Notes under the pieces: model-generated
Databases searched by the model: none
The model's input: only the letters and a program-made list of their open reading frames with translations
Told to the model about the DNA's origin: nothing
NCBI GenBank assembly: GCA_016858145.1
Contig: JAEHOE010000119.1
Location: 310,001-374,000 of the forward strand
Source of the DNA: Edaphochlamys debaryana
Taxonomy: Eukaryota; Chlorophyta; Chlorophyceae; Chlamydomonadales
Length of the DNA stretch: 64,000 bases
Reading direction: 5' to 3'
Part shown: one piece after another, positions 43,864-54,316 of the stretch
How positions within the stretch are numbered: the stretch's first letter is position 1
Layout: the number at the start of each line of letters is the position of its first letter
Translations under genes and position numbers: made by a program

Positions 43864-46800
43864 TCACCCGCTGGGATCCGTTGGAGCGCCGGCCCCGCCC
43901 TCTATCCCGATCACCGCCTCAATCACCATGCCGTCGATCCCTGCCCCTGCCCCCTCCGCTGCCTGCGCCACCGGGCCCAGCCCCGCCTCAGCCTCCATCG
44001 GCACCTGCACCTGCCCCTCCGCTCCCGCCGCCACTCCCGCGTCAGCCCCTGCCCCTAGCCCCACCTCCACGATTCCCGGCCCCACAGCCGCCGGCCCTGC
44101 CTCGACCTCCGCCACCGCCACTGCGCTGACTTCGATCTCCATCCCCACCGGCCCGGCGGTCTGCGGCTTGTCGCTCGCCCCTTCCGCCGCCCCTTGCCCC
44201 GCCGCCGCAGCTGCCTCCACGCCCGCCCCCGCTCCGTCCCCTGCTCCCCCTCCCGACGCCGCCGCCTCCACACCCGCCTCCGGTACGGAGTCCATTGCCA
44301 CGGGTATGGACGTCGACTCGGGCGGCGCTTGCCCTTGCCCCGGCTCGGGCTTGGGCTCCGCCAGCCCCTGTGCCCCCGCGCCCTGCCCCTCGCTCCCAGG
44401 GCCCTGCACGCCGCCGCCGGCTGCGGGTGCTGATCCGCTAGCGCCAGCCGCCGCCTCGGCCCCCGCTCCCGTTCCCGCCGCCGCACTCCCCGCCCCTGCC
44501 GCCGTCGCTCCCGCCGCTGCTGCCGCTGCCGCCGGCGCCGGCGCCGGCTCGGGCTGGGGCTGGGCCTCGGCCGGGGGCTCGGGCTTGTTGCGCCCCCCCG
44601 GCACGTCCTTGCCGCTCCAGCCGTTGTGGCCGGGGATGTGCCCCAGCTCCTTGAAGTGGGTGCAGAACTCCTTGACGCGCCGGCCCAGGTACACCACCAC
44701 CATGCCCCGCGGGCTCAGGCACTTGGCGCCCGCGCTAGCGCTTGCGCCGGCACTCGCGCCGCCGCCGCCACCGTTCTTGGCGCCGCCAGGGCTGGCGGTT
44801 GCGGTGCCCTCGGGCGGCAACTTCTCGTACGTGACGCCTTCCTCTGCCCCTCCTGCTCCTGCTTCTCCGCCGCCTGCGTCACCGCCGCTGCCGCCCCCGC
44901 CCCCGCCGCCGCTCTTATCGGCGTCCTTGTCCATCTCCCCGTCCTTGTCCTTCTCCTTTTCGTCCTTGACTTTCTCCTTCTCCTTTTCCTTCTCCTTGTC
45001 TTTCTCCTTGTCCTTGTCTTTGCCCTTGCCCTTCTCTTTATCCTTGTCCTTTGCGGGGGCGGCGGCGGGGGTGGAGGCGCCGCCGCCGCCGGCGGAGCCG
45101 GGAGCCTTCTTGGTGGCTCGCTCCGCGACCCAGCAGTGGGGGTGGGAGAAGACGCGGTGGAACCAGCGGTGGCCCACGGCGGCCTGGTGGGGGGAGGGCG
45201 CATGCGGAGTAGGACAAGGACTATGGGATGGGGGGAAGGCGAGGCTCGGGCGGGGAGACGGTCGGAAAGCAGAGCTGGGGCCGGGAGTGGGTGGCAGGAC
45301 CAGCGGCCAAGCGCGCAGTGTGGACACTTCCGCACGGCGTGTGCCGGCAGACGCAACGAGGCATGTTGAGACCGGCACGGGGCTGCTGATAACCCCTCTC
45401 GCCCCGTCCCGCTCCGCCCGCTCACCCGCAGGAACAGGATGCACTCGGACACCCGCTTGGCCTCCACCTCCCGCACCGCCCGCTCCAGGAACAGCCCCTG
45501 CAGCGGCTCCGAGCCGATCACGCCGCTGGGCGGGTGGATGAACACCTGCCAGGGGGCAGGGTAGGGGTAGGGTAGGGGTAGAGAGGGTGGGTGGTCGGGG
45601 TGTGCAGGGAAAGGAGGAGGTGAGAAAGGGGTCTTGCAATACCAGCGGGCGCGAAGCGGCAGTCGTGGCTCCCATCCCACGCCTCGCCGCCACATCACCA
45701 CCGCCACCACCACAACCACGACCACCGCCCTCGCTCCCTCTCTCTCTCTCTCGCCTTGCCGCTCCAGGGGTTGTTGGGGCACAGGCCGTCCTCCTCGGCC
45801 GTGTAGATGCGGGCGGCCTTGACGGCCTCGTTGGCGTGGGGGTCGCTGGCGGGGTCCAGGTCGATGGGGCCGCCGAAGACCTGGAGGGGCCGGGGTGTAA
45901 CAGGCACGGCACATATACGTTGGGGCTGAGTGCTGTGCTCCTGACAATCTGAAGACCCTATTGGAGGCCCCACCAGCCACACGTGCGGCGCCCAGGACCC
46001 AGCGGGGCCCGGGCGGGCCCACCTTGCGCACTGCGGCCAGGATGTGGGTCGGCGTGGAGTAGTAGTCCGAGTCGGGCGGGGTGTAGTCCTGGATGGGAGG
46101 GAGGGAGGTCGGAAGGCGGGTGAGGAGGACGTTGGGAGAGGGTGTAGAGAACGGAGGGGGTGAGCGCTGCTCAGCCTGACCCCTTCCGCCCAGCTCCCCT
46201 AAGCAAACCCTTCACCATCAGTCCTCTGGCCCACCCCTTCTCCCCGCCAAGCCCCGCTCCATTGCCCACCCTGCTCCCGCCGTCCTGTGTCTAGTCCCGC
46301 GTGGCCCGGCCCCCACCACCCTCTGGCCCGGCCCCCACCACCAATCCGCCCTCTGGCCCGTCCCTTCTCCCCGCCAAGCCCCGCCCTCCAGCCCAACAGC
46401 CCCACCTCACTCTGCCCCGCCCTCCAGCTCAGCGTAGCCCGGGCCTCCTTCCTCAACGCCGGCTTTTGTCGGCCCGCTCTGTTGGAAGCCCCATCAAGCC
46501 ACGAAGCCCCCGAAGCCCCCACAGGCCCCCTCCGCCCCCTCCACCGACCCCCTGCCCCCACCTGCCAGTCCCTTGTGGCCTGGCGGTACGACGTGGGCAG
46601 CTCCTTGCCCAGCACCGACTCCACCAGACGGTGCGTGAGCGGCACACCTGTCTCCTGGGCAGGGGAGGGCGGGGTAACGAGGGACGGCGGACAGGGGACA
46701 GGGGAGCGGGAGGACGAGTCAGGCAAATCGGCGGAGGTGAGGAAGGCAGGCCCGTGAGGAGATCTGCCGGGGCAGCGAACCAGCGGCCGGCCCTGGCCCT

Positions 46801-47624
46801 GGAGCTAGACAGGCGCAGGGACTCGGCCCGTGCCACCTAGGCCTTGTGCTCGGCCTCTTACTCCGGCCCGCGAACCTCGCTCCGTCCCCGCGCAGGCCCA
46901 CCGAAAGGCCCATGGAGGCCCGCAGGAGGCCTACGGAGGCCCGCCGAGAGGCCCACGGAGGCCCACCTGCGCGATGAGGTTGGCCTTGACCCATACTTTG
47001 ACCGCCTGCTGCTGGTCTAGCCCCACCAGGGCACGGACCTGTCGTCGGGGGGGTGGGGAGGGGGATGAGAGCGGTATCGAGGGTGGGCGAGGCGACAGGG
47101 GGCTACGGCTCGAACTCCAGCCTATGATGGTCCAAGGTGCTCAGGCGGGAAGATGGCTATGAGGTGCTGGTACCGGGCAGGGCCTTCAGAGGCCATGGCG
47201 CCGACCCCGGGGTCAAGGAGAAGACATGTCCCGACACGCCTCCTGCCAGCGCTCCAGCTCCTCTAGGCCTGCCCACCTGCCGCTCGCTTGTAGGCAGAGC
47301 TATCGTGGGCGGGAAGTTGCGCACCAGGCGCGTCGCCGCGAGCAGGCGCAGCGCCTGCCGGGGCCCGAACCCGAAGTCGCTGCGCTGCTCGATGTATTGC
47401 GTGAAGGACGTCGAGCCTGCCCGCTTGTAGAGCTTTCGGTCGTTGATGGTCACGAGCGCCTGGCCTATGCGCAGGAAGTTGTTCTTCAGCGACGAGCCTT
47501 CTATCAGCTTTTCGCAGCCCTCGAGGTCCTCCGGCTGATGGGTGTCCTCCTGTTCCTCCATGGCCTGGAGGAGGACATCGAGCGACGCGTTGCCATTCGG
47601 CCCGGTCGGCTTCGCCTCTGCCAT
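43864..47624 (-). CDS. phage/bacterial-type Dam adenine-methyltransferase-like protein with degenerate catalytic motif
   Basis: Seven exons on -: 47277-47624, 46967-47038, 46562-46654, 46023-46088, 45755-45880, 45426-45545 and 43864-45183; every intron is phase 0, and the intron after 45755 uses a GC donor. 714 residues. Residues 33-140 (FLRIGQALVTINDRKLYKRA, SFTQYIEQRSDFGFGPRQAL, LPTSERQVRALVGL) match the N-terminal domain seen in bacterial and phage DNA-modification/plasmid proteins. Residues 172-294 and about 430-460 match phage-type Dam: YYSTPTHILAAV, FGGPIDLDPASDPHANEAVK, YTAEEDGL, FIHPPSG, HRWFHRVF, GMVVVYLGRR. The usual NPPY is HPPS (239-242), so catalysis is doubtful. A mixed-charge KDKDKEK linker of about 130 residues interrupts the fold, and a long Ala/Gly/Pro tail follows. 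Horizontal acquisition from a bacterium or phage is inferred; introns and tail imply it is not recent. Confidence 0.8.
46895..46966 (-). repeat. tandem GTGGGCCTC-type units at the Dam-like exon 2 donor
   Basis: Reading the minus strand from the donor (46966 downward), the intron opens with repeated (C)GTGGGCCTC / CGGGCCTCC units at 8-18-base spacing. Several copies again begin with GT in a GCAG|GTGGGC-like context; the last is GTGGGCCTGCG. Confidence 0.75.
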
Positions 47625-47956
47625 TTCTGTTTGCTATGCTAGGCTACAGGGGCTAAAGAGGCGCCGCTGACATCTTGTAAGTGCACAGGGTGCTCTGGGC
47701 AGCTGGGAGGGGCTCAGAACGCAGTGTAGACGGCGTAAGCGGAACCGCATGAACCGCGGTTCCCCGCAATCCGCTTGCGTGCTCCACCTTGCCCACCCTG
47801 TTGCTTTCGGACCGCGGTCAATACTAGCAGATATAAAAGCGACTCCGGGCACCAACCCGAGCTTACACGCCGACCTGCCTGCTTTCCGCAAAGCCGACAT
47901 CGCGGAGCCGGAGCCAACACCGCTCAGCCTGCGCCGCTTGGTGCAGCTGAAGGAGA
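47625..47956. promoter_or_regulatory. bidirectional promoter between the Dam-like gene (-) and the 2-oxoglutarate oxygenase gene (+)
   Basis: 332 bases separate the two start codons. A clear TATA box, TATAAAA, lies at 47832-47838, about 120 bases before the + start and in the right orientation for it. No matching element was seen for the minus gene. Confidence 0.7.
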
Positions 47957-50900
47957 ATGGCGCCCAAAAGCTCGAAACCTAAAAAGGCCAGGCGAGTCTT
48001 CCGCCGGGGGCGGGGCCGGGGGTCAACCGCGCCGGTACCGGGCACACGTCCTTGCCCGCCGGCGGCTCCTGCCCCTCCCCACCTGAACCCATCCCTGCGG
48101 CCCACCCGGCCCTGCTTGACACGCCCCCCCCCCAACCCCATCCTCCTGCTCCCATTATCCTTGCCGTCTCCAGCGCCGCCACCCCGCTGGCGCTGTACAA
48201 GCGGGGCCTGACGGCGATGCGTGGCTGGAGCCCGCTCACCAGGTGCGGTGGGTCCAGATGGTAGCGGCGCAGCGCGCAGCTGTCTCCAAGCTGGACTCGA
48301 ACTATTGTGAGCAATTCGCATGTGTTTGTTGACTCCTCGCTGGATGGCATGGACACGCACATATTCCGCACCTCTCCGCCCCTTCCCCGACCGCCCTTAC
48401 CGCACTAATACTACCCGAAACCTGCGCCCTTACCGCACACACGCGTGCGAAGTGACCCCCATTGCGCCCCTATCCCACGTCTCTGTGCGTCCCTCAGTGC
48501 GGCGAGTGACACGGAGGCCCTCACAGCCCTCACTGCCGCGGCCCGGGGCCTGCAGGCGCGCATGGGCTTCGCCGCGGCATCGGGTGGGTGGGGCCACGCC
48601 CGGGAGCCACGCGGGGACTGCTGCTGTAGACCAGGCATGGGGTGGGGGCTGCATGAAGCTACATGGGGCACAGGGTCAGTGGGTTAACGCAACGTGCAGC
48701 TAGCCGGGTCTGGCTCATCGGCCGGTAACGGGTGGGTGGGGCCACGCCCGGGAGCCACGCGGCGAACGCCGGGGCAGACCAGGCGTCGGCTCAACGAGGC
48801 TGGGGCCCGGGGCCGCGGGGCAGACCGGACGTCGGGGGCCGGCTGTTGGGTCAGCAATCTTGGTTCTGCATCCCGTGCCACCCGTGCCCCTTGCTCCTTG
48901 CTCCTTATCGCAGTCGCAAAAGCAGCTACCGGTACTGTCGTTTCTTCATGTGATGTTGTCCCATTGCTCGCCCAATCATCCCGGTTGCGCATGCAGACGC
49001 CAACGGTGACGCAGACATGACTAACGGTCACGCGGCCGCCGCCCCCGACGGGGAACAAACCGCCGTCGCCCCTGAGCTGGCGGCGGCGCTGGCGGCGGTC
49101 GACGGCCTGGCGGCCGGCATGGCGTCGTACGGCGAGTCCGACCGTACGGAAGGTCTGCCTGTACGGCACAGCGTGGATCTTGGATTGGACGACTGGGAGG
49201 AGGAGCCGGCGTTCCTCCTCGCCAGCGTGCACCTGGCCCTGGGTGTGTGGGGGGTCCCATGGGGATGGAGGGGCTGTCATGTGGGGGAATGCAACAAGGG
49301 CCCAGTGCTGCGTCACTGGGTACGGAGTCTTATTTGGTCGTAATGCTGGGTGGGTGTGAGGCTGTGGCAGCTCCGCGTGACAGGCATATGTACACCGTGC
49401 GCGGCCCGGAGGGAGTAGGCCTCTCCCTCGGACCTCTCCCTCCGCCATCCTCATCCCTTGCTGCACACGGCACACCCGGCTAACCCTTCCCTGCTAACTC
49501 CCCTCCTCGCCCCTCCATCTTACCCCCCAGGCCAGCTCCTGGGCCGCATGTTCCCCCGCCGCGAGGCCCAGGAGCTGGCGCAGCTGCGGGCGGCCCTGGC
49601 GCTCTTCCCCGCTTTCGTGGGGGGCAGGCTGGCGCTGGCGCAGGTGGGAGTAAGAGCGGAGGACAGGTTTTCGGCTGAAGAGGGGGGTAGCGGAGGCTTA
49701 GAAAAGCCTTCGTGGGGGGCAGGCTGGCACTGGCACAGGTGTGGGAGGGGATGGGGCACGCGGTGGGGTGGGGATCCAGGTGCGGGTATTAACGGGGAGG
49801 CTGGCACGCCACCGGCGTGACGGCCAGGCTGGCACCGGCGGGATACGGGCTTGATCCTTGCCCATTCCCTACTGGCCTCCCAGGCCCTCCTCGCTCGCTC
49901 GGACTCGGTGTCCGACCTCACAGAGGCCGAGGCCCTACTCTGCGGCGCCGTAGCCACCGCCGCGCGCCTCTCCGCCGCCGCGGACCCGTCCGGGCCCAGC
50001 CCGGGCCCCGCCGGGCCCAGCCTGGGCCCCGATCTGGAGCCCTTGGCCGACGTGATGCTGCTGGAGGCGAGCGGCGCATGCCGGCGGGAGGCGGAGGAGC
50101 AGGGCCCCGCGGCCAAGCGGTCGCTCGCCATGCTGCTGTGCCAGGTGGGGCTGAGGTGAAGGGCCAGGTGGGGCGGGGTGACGAGCAGGTGGGGCTGCAG
50201 GGAAACATCACTGCAACACTACGTAGGCCCCGTCCTACCGGTAGTGTCCCTGGTGTGGTGTGTCGCACGTTTTGGCCAGGTCGTGTACCGGTGTGTGTGA
50301 AGGGCCGTGCTGTGTCGCCACGTGAGTGCTGTGCTGCGGGTCATGTCACTGTCCGCAGGAGGGCCGCGACAAGGAGGCCGAGCCGCTGCTGGCCAGCCTG
50401 GACTTCACGCACCGCCTGGCGCGGCCGGTGGGTGGGGGCTTGCCGCACTAGGGCCAGGGGCGGAGGGGACGGGGTGGGAGGGTGCTGCACTACCCGCGGG
50501 CATTGGGGGTTGGCTGATGGGGAGCTCACGCACCGCCGGGCGCGGCCGGTGGGTAGCCGGAGGAGTCCCCGCGGGGCAGGCCACGGGGCAGAGGGTAGGA
50601 GGAGGAGGGGTGGACGGAGGTGGTTAAGCATGCTCGTGCTCCCGGGACCCTGAGATGCTGGACTGAATTGCGGACAGGCAAGTTTGTGTGCTCAAGAGGC
50701 GCCTCTCCCGCTGGCCCACACTTGGCCCCATCACCTCCCGCTCCCCTCTTCTTCCCCTCCTGGCCCCTGACAGGTCCTGCACTACCCCCTGGACCCCTCC
50801 CTCTTCCCCGCCGCCTCCTCCTCCGGCCCCGACGCCCCCGCCCCCGCCGGCCCTGGCCACGAGCGCTACCTCCGCGCGGTGGAGGACGCACTGCCGCCGC

Positions 50901-53265
50901 AGCTGCTGGGCGTGCTGCGGAAAGCGCTGTCACCTGGCAGCAGGTGACAGGGATAAGGGATAACTAAGGGATAACTAAGGTTGGACAAGGGTGTCGGAGT
51001 TGAGGGTGGGGCATCGAGGACGGAGGCTAGCGGAGCAGATAGCACTCCCTCCCAGCAGCAGGAGAAAGGAGCCTGCGGCCATTTCCGGCGGTCCGGGTTG
51101 CAGACGGAAGCATCCCCCTTCCCTGGCCCCCCTCACTTCAGGTATTGGGCCGAGCATGGGTACGGAAGGGTGGGCTACTTCAGCTACATGCACGAACTGG
51201 TGAGTTACGCCGCCGTACTCCTCCGTACACATGTCGTACTCACTACCGTTGTCCCAACGGCGTCTGGACGAAGCCCTCAAGGGTGCGTTTCACGTTGCTC
51301 CCCTCACCTAGAAACGCTCAGTGCTCGCCGTCCTTACCCCCCACCCGAATTCCTCCTCGATTGCCCCAGGGCTCCCCCGACCTGAGTGCCGTACACCAGG
51401 CCGCCCGCCTGCTGCACGCCATCGCCGTACAGCGCTTCCCCGAGGTGGCCAATGCGCGGTACGCCGAGTGGTGGGCGCACTGCAGGCGGCACCCCGCGGG
51501 TGAGGGGGCGGGCGGGGTACGGGGGTAATGTGAGGGTGAGGAGGGTGCGTGGGGTAAGCGGGTGAAGAGGGCCCCGGCAGGTGGTGGGACGGCTAGGCGG
51601 TCCAGGAGGGAAAGTGGCGAGAGGTGAGCAAGGGAGCGGAGCTTTAATGGACGGTGCTCCCGTGCTCACTGCCTGCAAGTGTCCCCGACCGGACCCGAAA
51701 GCCCTCAACCCTAGACCCTTCGCTCACCACCTGCTCCGTCAACCGCGCCTCTGCTGCCCCCTCCTGCGCCCCGCCCCCATCCCGAAGGCCACCAGCTCCA
51801 CTTCGACTCTGACGACGAGGGCGTGGGCGGAGTGCGCAACCCCATCGTCTCCTGCGTCATCTACCTCAGCGGTGCGCGGCTCAGTGGCTAAACAGTGGCT
51901 AGTTAGTGGCTATCCAAGATCAGTACCTGTCTCTATCTCGACCCCAATGAGGGGACGCGGGGCCTCAGCGGTGCGGGGCGTGGTGGCAGGGACGGCTACG
52001 GTCATCCAAGGAAACACAAGCACAGCTGGCTGGTGGTGGCTGGTGGCTGGTGGCCACTGCAAGTATGAACGCGATAGTAGTTGTGATCCTCAACCTGTAC
52101 TGCCACTTCAACCGCAGGCGGCGTGGGCGGCCCCACCCTGGTGACCCCGCAGCTGCTGGGCGGCCCCCTGGCCCCCCACGGCTGGATCGTGCACCCGAGG
52201 GACAACCGCCTGGGCATCTTTGACGCAGCGCACCTGCACGGTGGGGAGGGGGGGGGGAGGGGAGAGGAAAGAAGGGGGGCTACCGTAGGGCCAGGAGGGA
52301 AGGGCACGACCTGAAGCGGATGAAGGGACGGTAGCCTTGCCTGGGCGCGCCCCACGCGGCTGCGCCCTGCCGGGTTGGCTGGACGCCCTGGTCCCGCCTT
52401 GACACCCGCCGCTTCACGCCTCTCCCTGGTCCTTCGCAGCCGCTGCTTTAGGCCCTTGCCTGGTCCTCACCATGCCCTTCCCCACCGCAGGTGTCATCCC
52501 CGGCCGCGGCCCCAGCCCGGTGCCGGGCGGCTACCGCATCACGCTCATGATTGCCTTCTGGAGGGACGGGGACATCAAGTGCAGGTGGGGCGCTTTGGGT
52601 GTGGAGGGATGTGCGGCTGGTGCGCTAGGGAAAAGGGTGGTGCAGGGGGATGGGTGGCGCATATCCTTATGTGGAGGGAGGGCGTCAGGGGGACACCTCC
52701 TCGTTTCCTCCTCCTGCATCCCGTTCCATTGCATCCCCCCTCCCCCCATCCAGGCCCCGCACCGACGGCCTGCCCGGCCCCTCGCAGCCCTTCCCCGGCT
52801 CCCTGGCGGAAGGGGAGGGGGCCCCGAGCGCCTCGGTGCCGGGGGGAGTGGGCGGCGCGGACGGCAGCCGGGGGCGGTACACGTGGATGCAGGTGGGTGG
52901 GTGGCGGCGGGAGGACGCGGTTGGCTGGTTACCTGTACTCTGGGCCGGGGCTGGTAGGGGGGGGGGGGTGCGTGGCTACTGCCTCACGAGCTGAGGAAGG
53001 AGGGGTAAGCGCCAGGGTCGCAGGACTAGTGAGGAGCCCAAGGACGGGGCCGGAGTCCTTCACAAACCTCAGGTCTCCCCTGCTGCCCCACATGCCCCTT
53101 GGTCAGGACCTGGCGCCCCACCCCGACGGGCCCGCCGGCTGGGGCACCACGCAGCCGTACGATGCCGTACCGTACGACATCCCGCGCGTGTGGGAGGCCA
53201 TCGACGGTGCGGCCATCCAGGCTGGCGCGGCGGTGTCGTACGACGCTTGCTTCCAGGGCTTCTAG
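47957..53265 (+). CDS. Fe(II)/2-oxoglutarate-dependent oxygenase family protein
   Basis: Fifteen exons: 47957-47991, 48174-48242, 48498-48583, 48997-49242, 49531-49643, 49884-50144, 50359-50427, 50774-50943, 51142-51199, 51370-51499, 51788-51871, 52118-52240, 52491-52584, 52754-52892, 53107-53265, all in phase, 611 residues. Exon 1 ends AG|GCGAGT, a GC donor; a GT alternative 22 bases on (GG|GTCAAC) also keeps phase. Residues 1-390 are helical and repeat-like, with a GPSPGPAGPSLGPD insertion. The oxygenase core is near the C-terminus: HFDSD gives H417-x-D419, then PIVSCVIYLSGGVGGPTLVT, the distal His in AHLHG (H481), and GYRITLMIAFW with R497 as the likely 2-oxoglutarate-binding Arg. So the iron triad and co-substrate Arg appear intact. 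Substrate unknown: prolyl hydroxylation or nucleic-acid demethylation are both possible. It is divergently paired with the Dam-like gene. Confidence 0.8.
48578..48775 (+). repeat. donor-spanning duplication, oxygenase intron 3
   Basis: CGGGTGGGTGGGGCCACGCC and the following CGGGAGCCACGCGG, which start at the true donor (GT 48584), recur at about 48730-48765 (GT 48732), 148 bases on. Confidence 0.8.
49610..49840 (+). repeat. donor-spanning duplication, oxygenase intron 5
   Basis: The exon tail encoding FVGGRLALAQ plus donor (GT 49644) recurs at 49707-49741 (would encode FVGGRLALAQ-like, GT 49739 or 49741). A partial, degenerate copy occurs at about 49797-49842. Period about 96. Confidence 0.85.
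50138..50200 (+). repeat. donor repeats, oxygenase intron 6
   Basis: CCAGGTGGGG at the true donor (50141-50150) is repeated at 50164-50173 and, as GCAGGTGGGG, at 50185-50194, with CTG following in two copies; period about 22. Confidence 0.8.
50398..50556 (+). repeat. donor-spanning duplication, oxygenase intron 7
   Basis: The exon tail encoding FTHRLARP with GT 50428 recurs at about 50523-50550 as a sequence that would encode LTHRRARP, followed by GTGGGT at 50549; period 121. Confidence 0.85.
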
Positions 53266-54316
53266 CCGCACAAGGCAGCACGGGAGCGTCGGGAATGCCT
53301 TTCCAGGTGACAAGACTTCCTGCCTTCTGGCACGTGGACAGGACCCGGGTGTCTGGGCACATACTGGCAGACGTGGCACAGTTGCTATGGCATTACTAGG
53401 CTGACTATGACCGGATTAGGGGCCTAGGTACAGGCGGTGATTGTGGCTACTGCAATACGTAGAGGCGTGCACAGCGCTCGGACGGTACGGCTGAGCCGGT
53501 GGGACGTGGAAGGCAGCGAGCGGGGTGGCGTCGCAGGGCTCTGATGCACGGCGGAGTTGACCTGCGCGTGCTGTGCGCGTGGTGGGCAAGGGGGATTGCC
53601 GCTGCTGTGCGGGGGTCGTGGGCGGTTATGGTAGAGGAGGGTCGTGGGCGGTTGAGGTAGAGGAGGATCGGGTATCGGTATTGCGCAGGGCTTCGAGGGC
53701 TTCGATGAGACGTGGAGGAGTGGAGAGGGGGACGGGGGAAAGCCGCGAGCTGCCACGAGCTGCGATGAGCTGTCACGATCGACAGCGGCCCGGGCTGGCG
53801 CTTCATAGCGTGGAATGCAACCATGCACGTATAGCATACACAACGGTTAGACCATCTCTTGTTCGCGAGCTGCAGCATTTCGCCGGGTCGCTCTATTCCA
53901 GCTCACGATTGCTGGCTCGACGCTGAGGATTTCCTGCCGCCGCCTGCATATGCTACGTAGCTGACGGAAGGGCCGTGACGGCTGGTGCGAGCCCACTTCA
54001 GTCTCCACTTTGGCGCCCAAATGCAACGCGTCCGAACTTTACTGACCGCCTGCGTGGGCGCTCCCACGCCTATGCCGTAAGCTATCCAGAGCACACCTAG
54101 GTGGTCGTGAGCTCGGCGGGGCGCCACGAGGGGCTGTGCGTCGCCATGCAAGGCGCTTTGCAGCGAAGGGATACAGCCAGGCCCTCAAGCCAACGTCTGG
54201 CCGCAATACCCTAGCTCTGGGGCGTGACGGGAGGAACAAACCACCGGCGGTCTACAAGCTCATCCCTTCCATCCCTCGCGCCCCCACGTTGCAGGTCGAC
54301 GGCTGCCTCGCGGCTG
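53266..54316. other. intergenic; left part of the family-2 duplication unit
   Basis: No gene is supported. From about 53690 the sequence matches 59740 onward, including GAGCTGCCACGAGCTGCGAT (53749; 59798) and a well conserved block upstream of both family-2 genes (53915-54170; 59965-60225). The conserved block probably includes the promoter and 5' UTR of this family. Each copy has an ATG-initiated short frame (54148; 60202) that stops quickly, possibly a uORF. Confidence 0.6.

Noticed and set aside
42974..45541. 855-codon open frame on the + strand
   Set aside because: It is antisense to the Dam-like terminal exon. Its composition is the reverse of Ala/Gly/Pro-rich codons and it shows no domain or splice logic.
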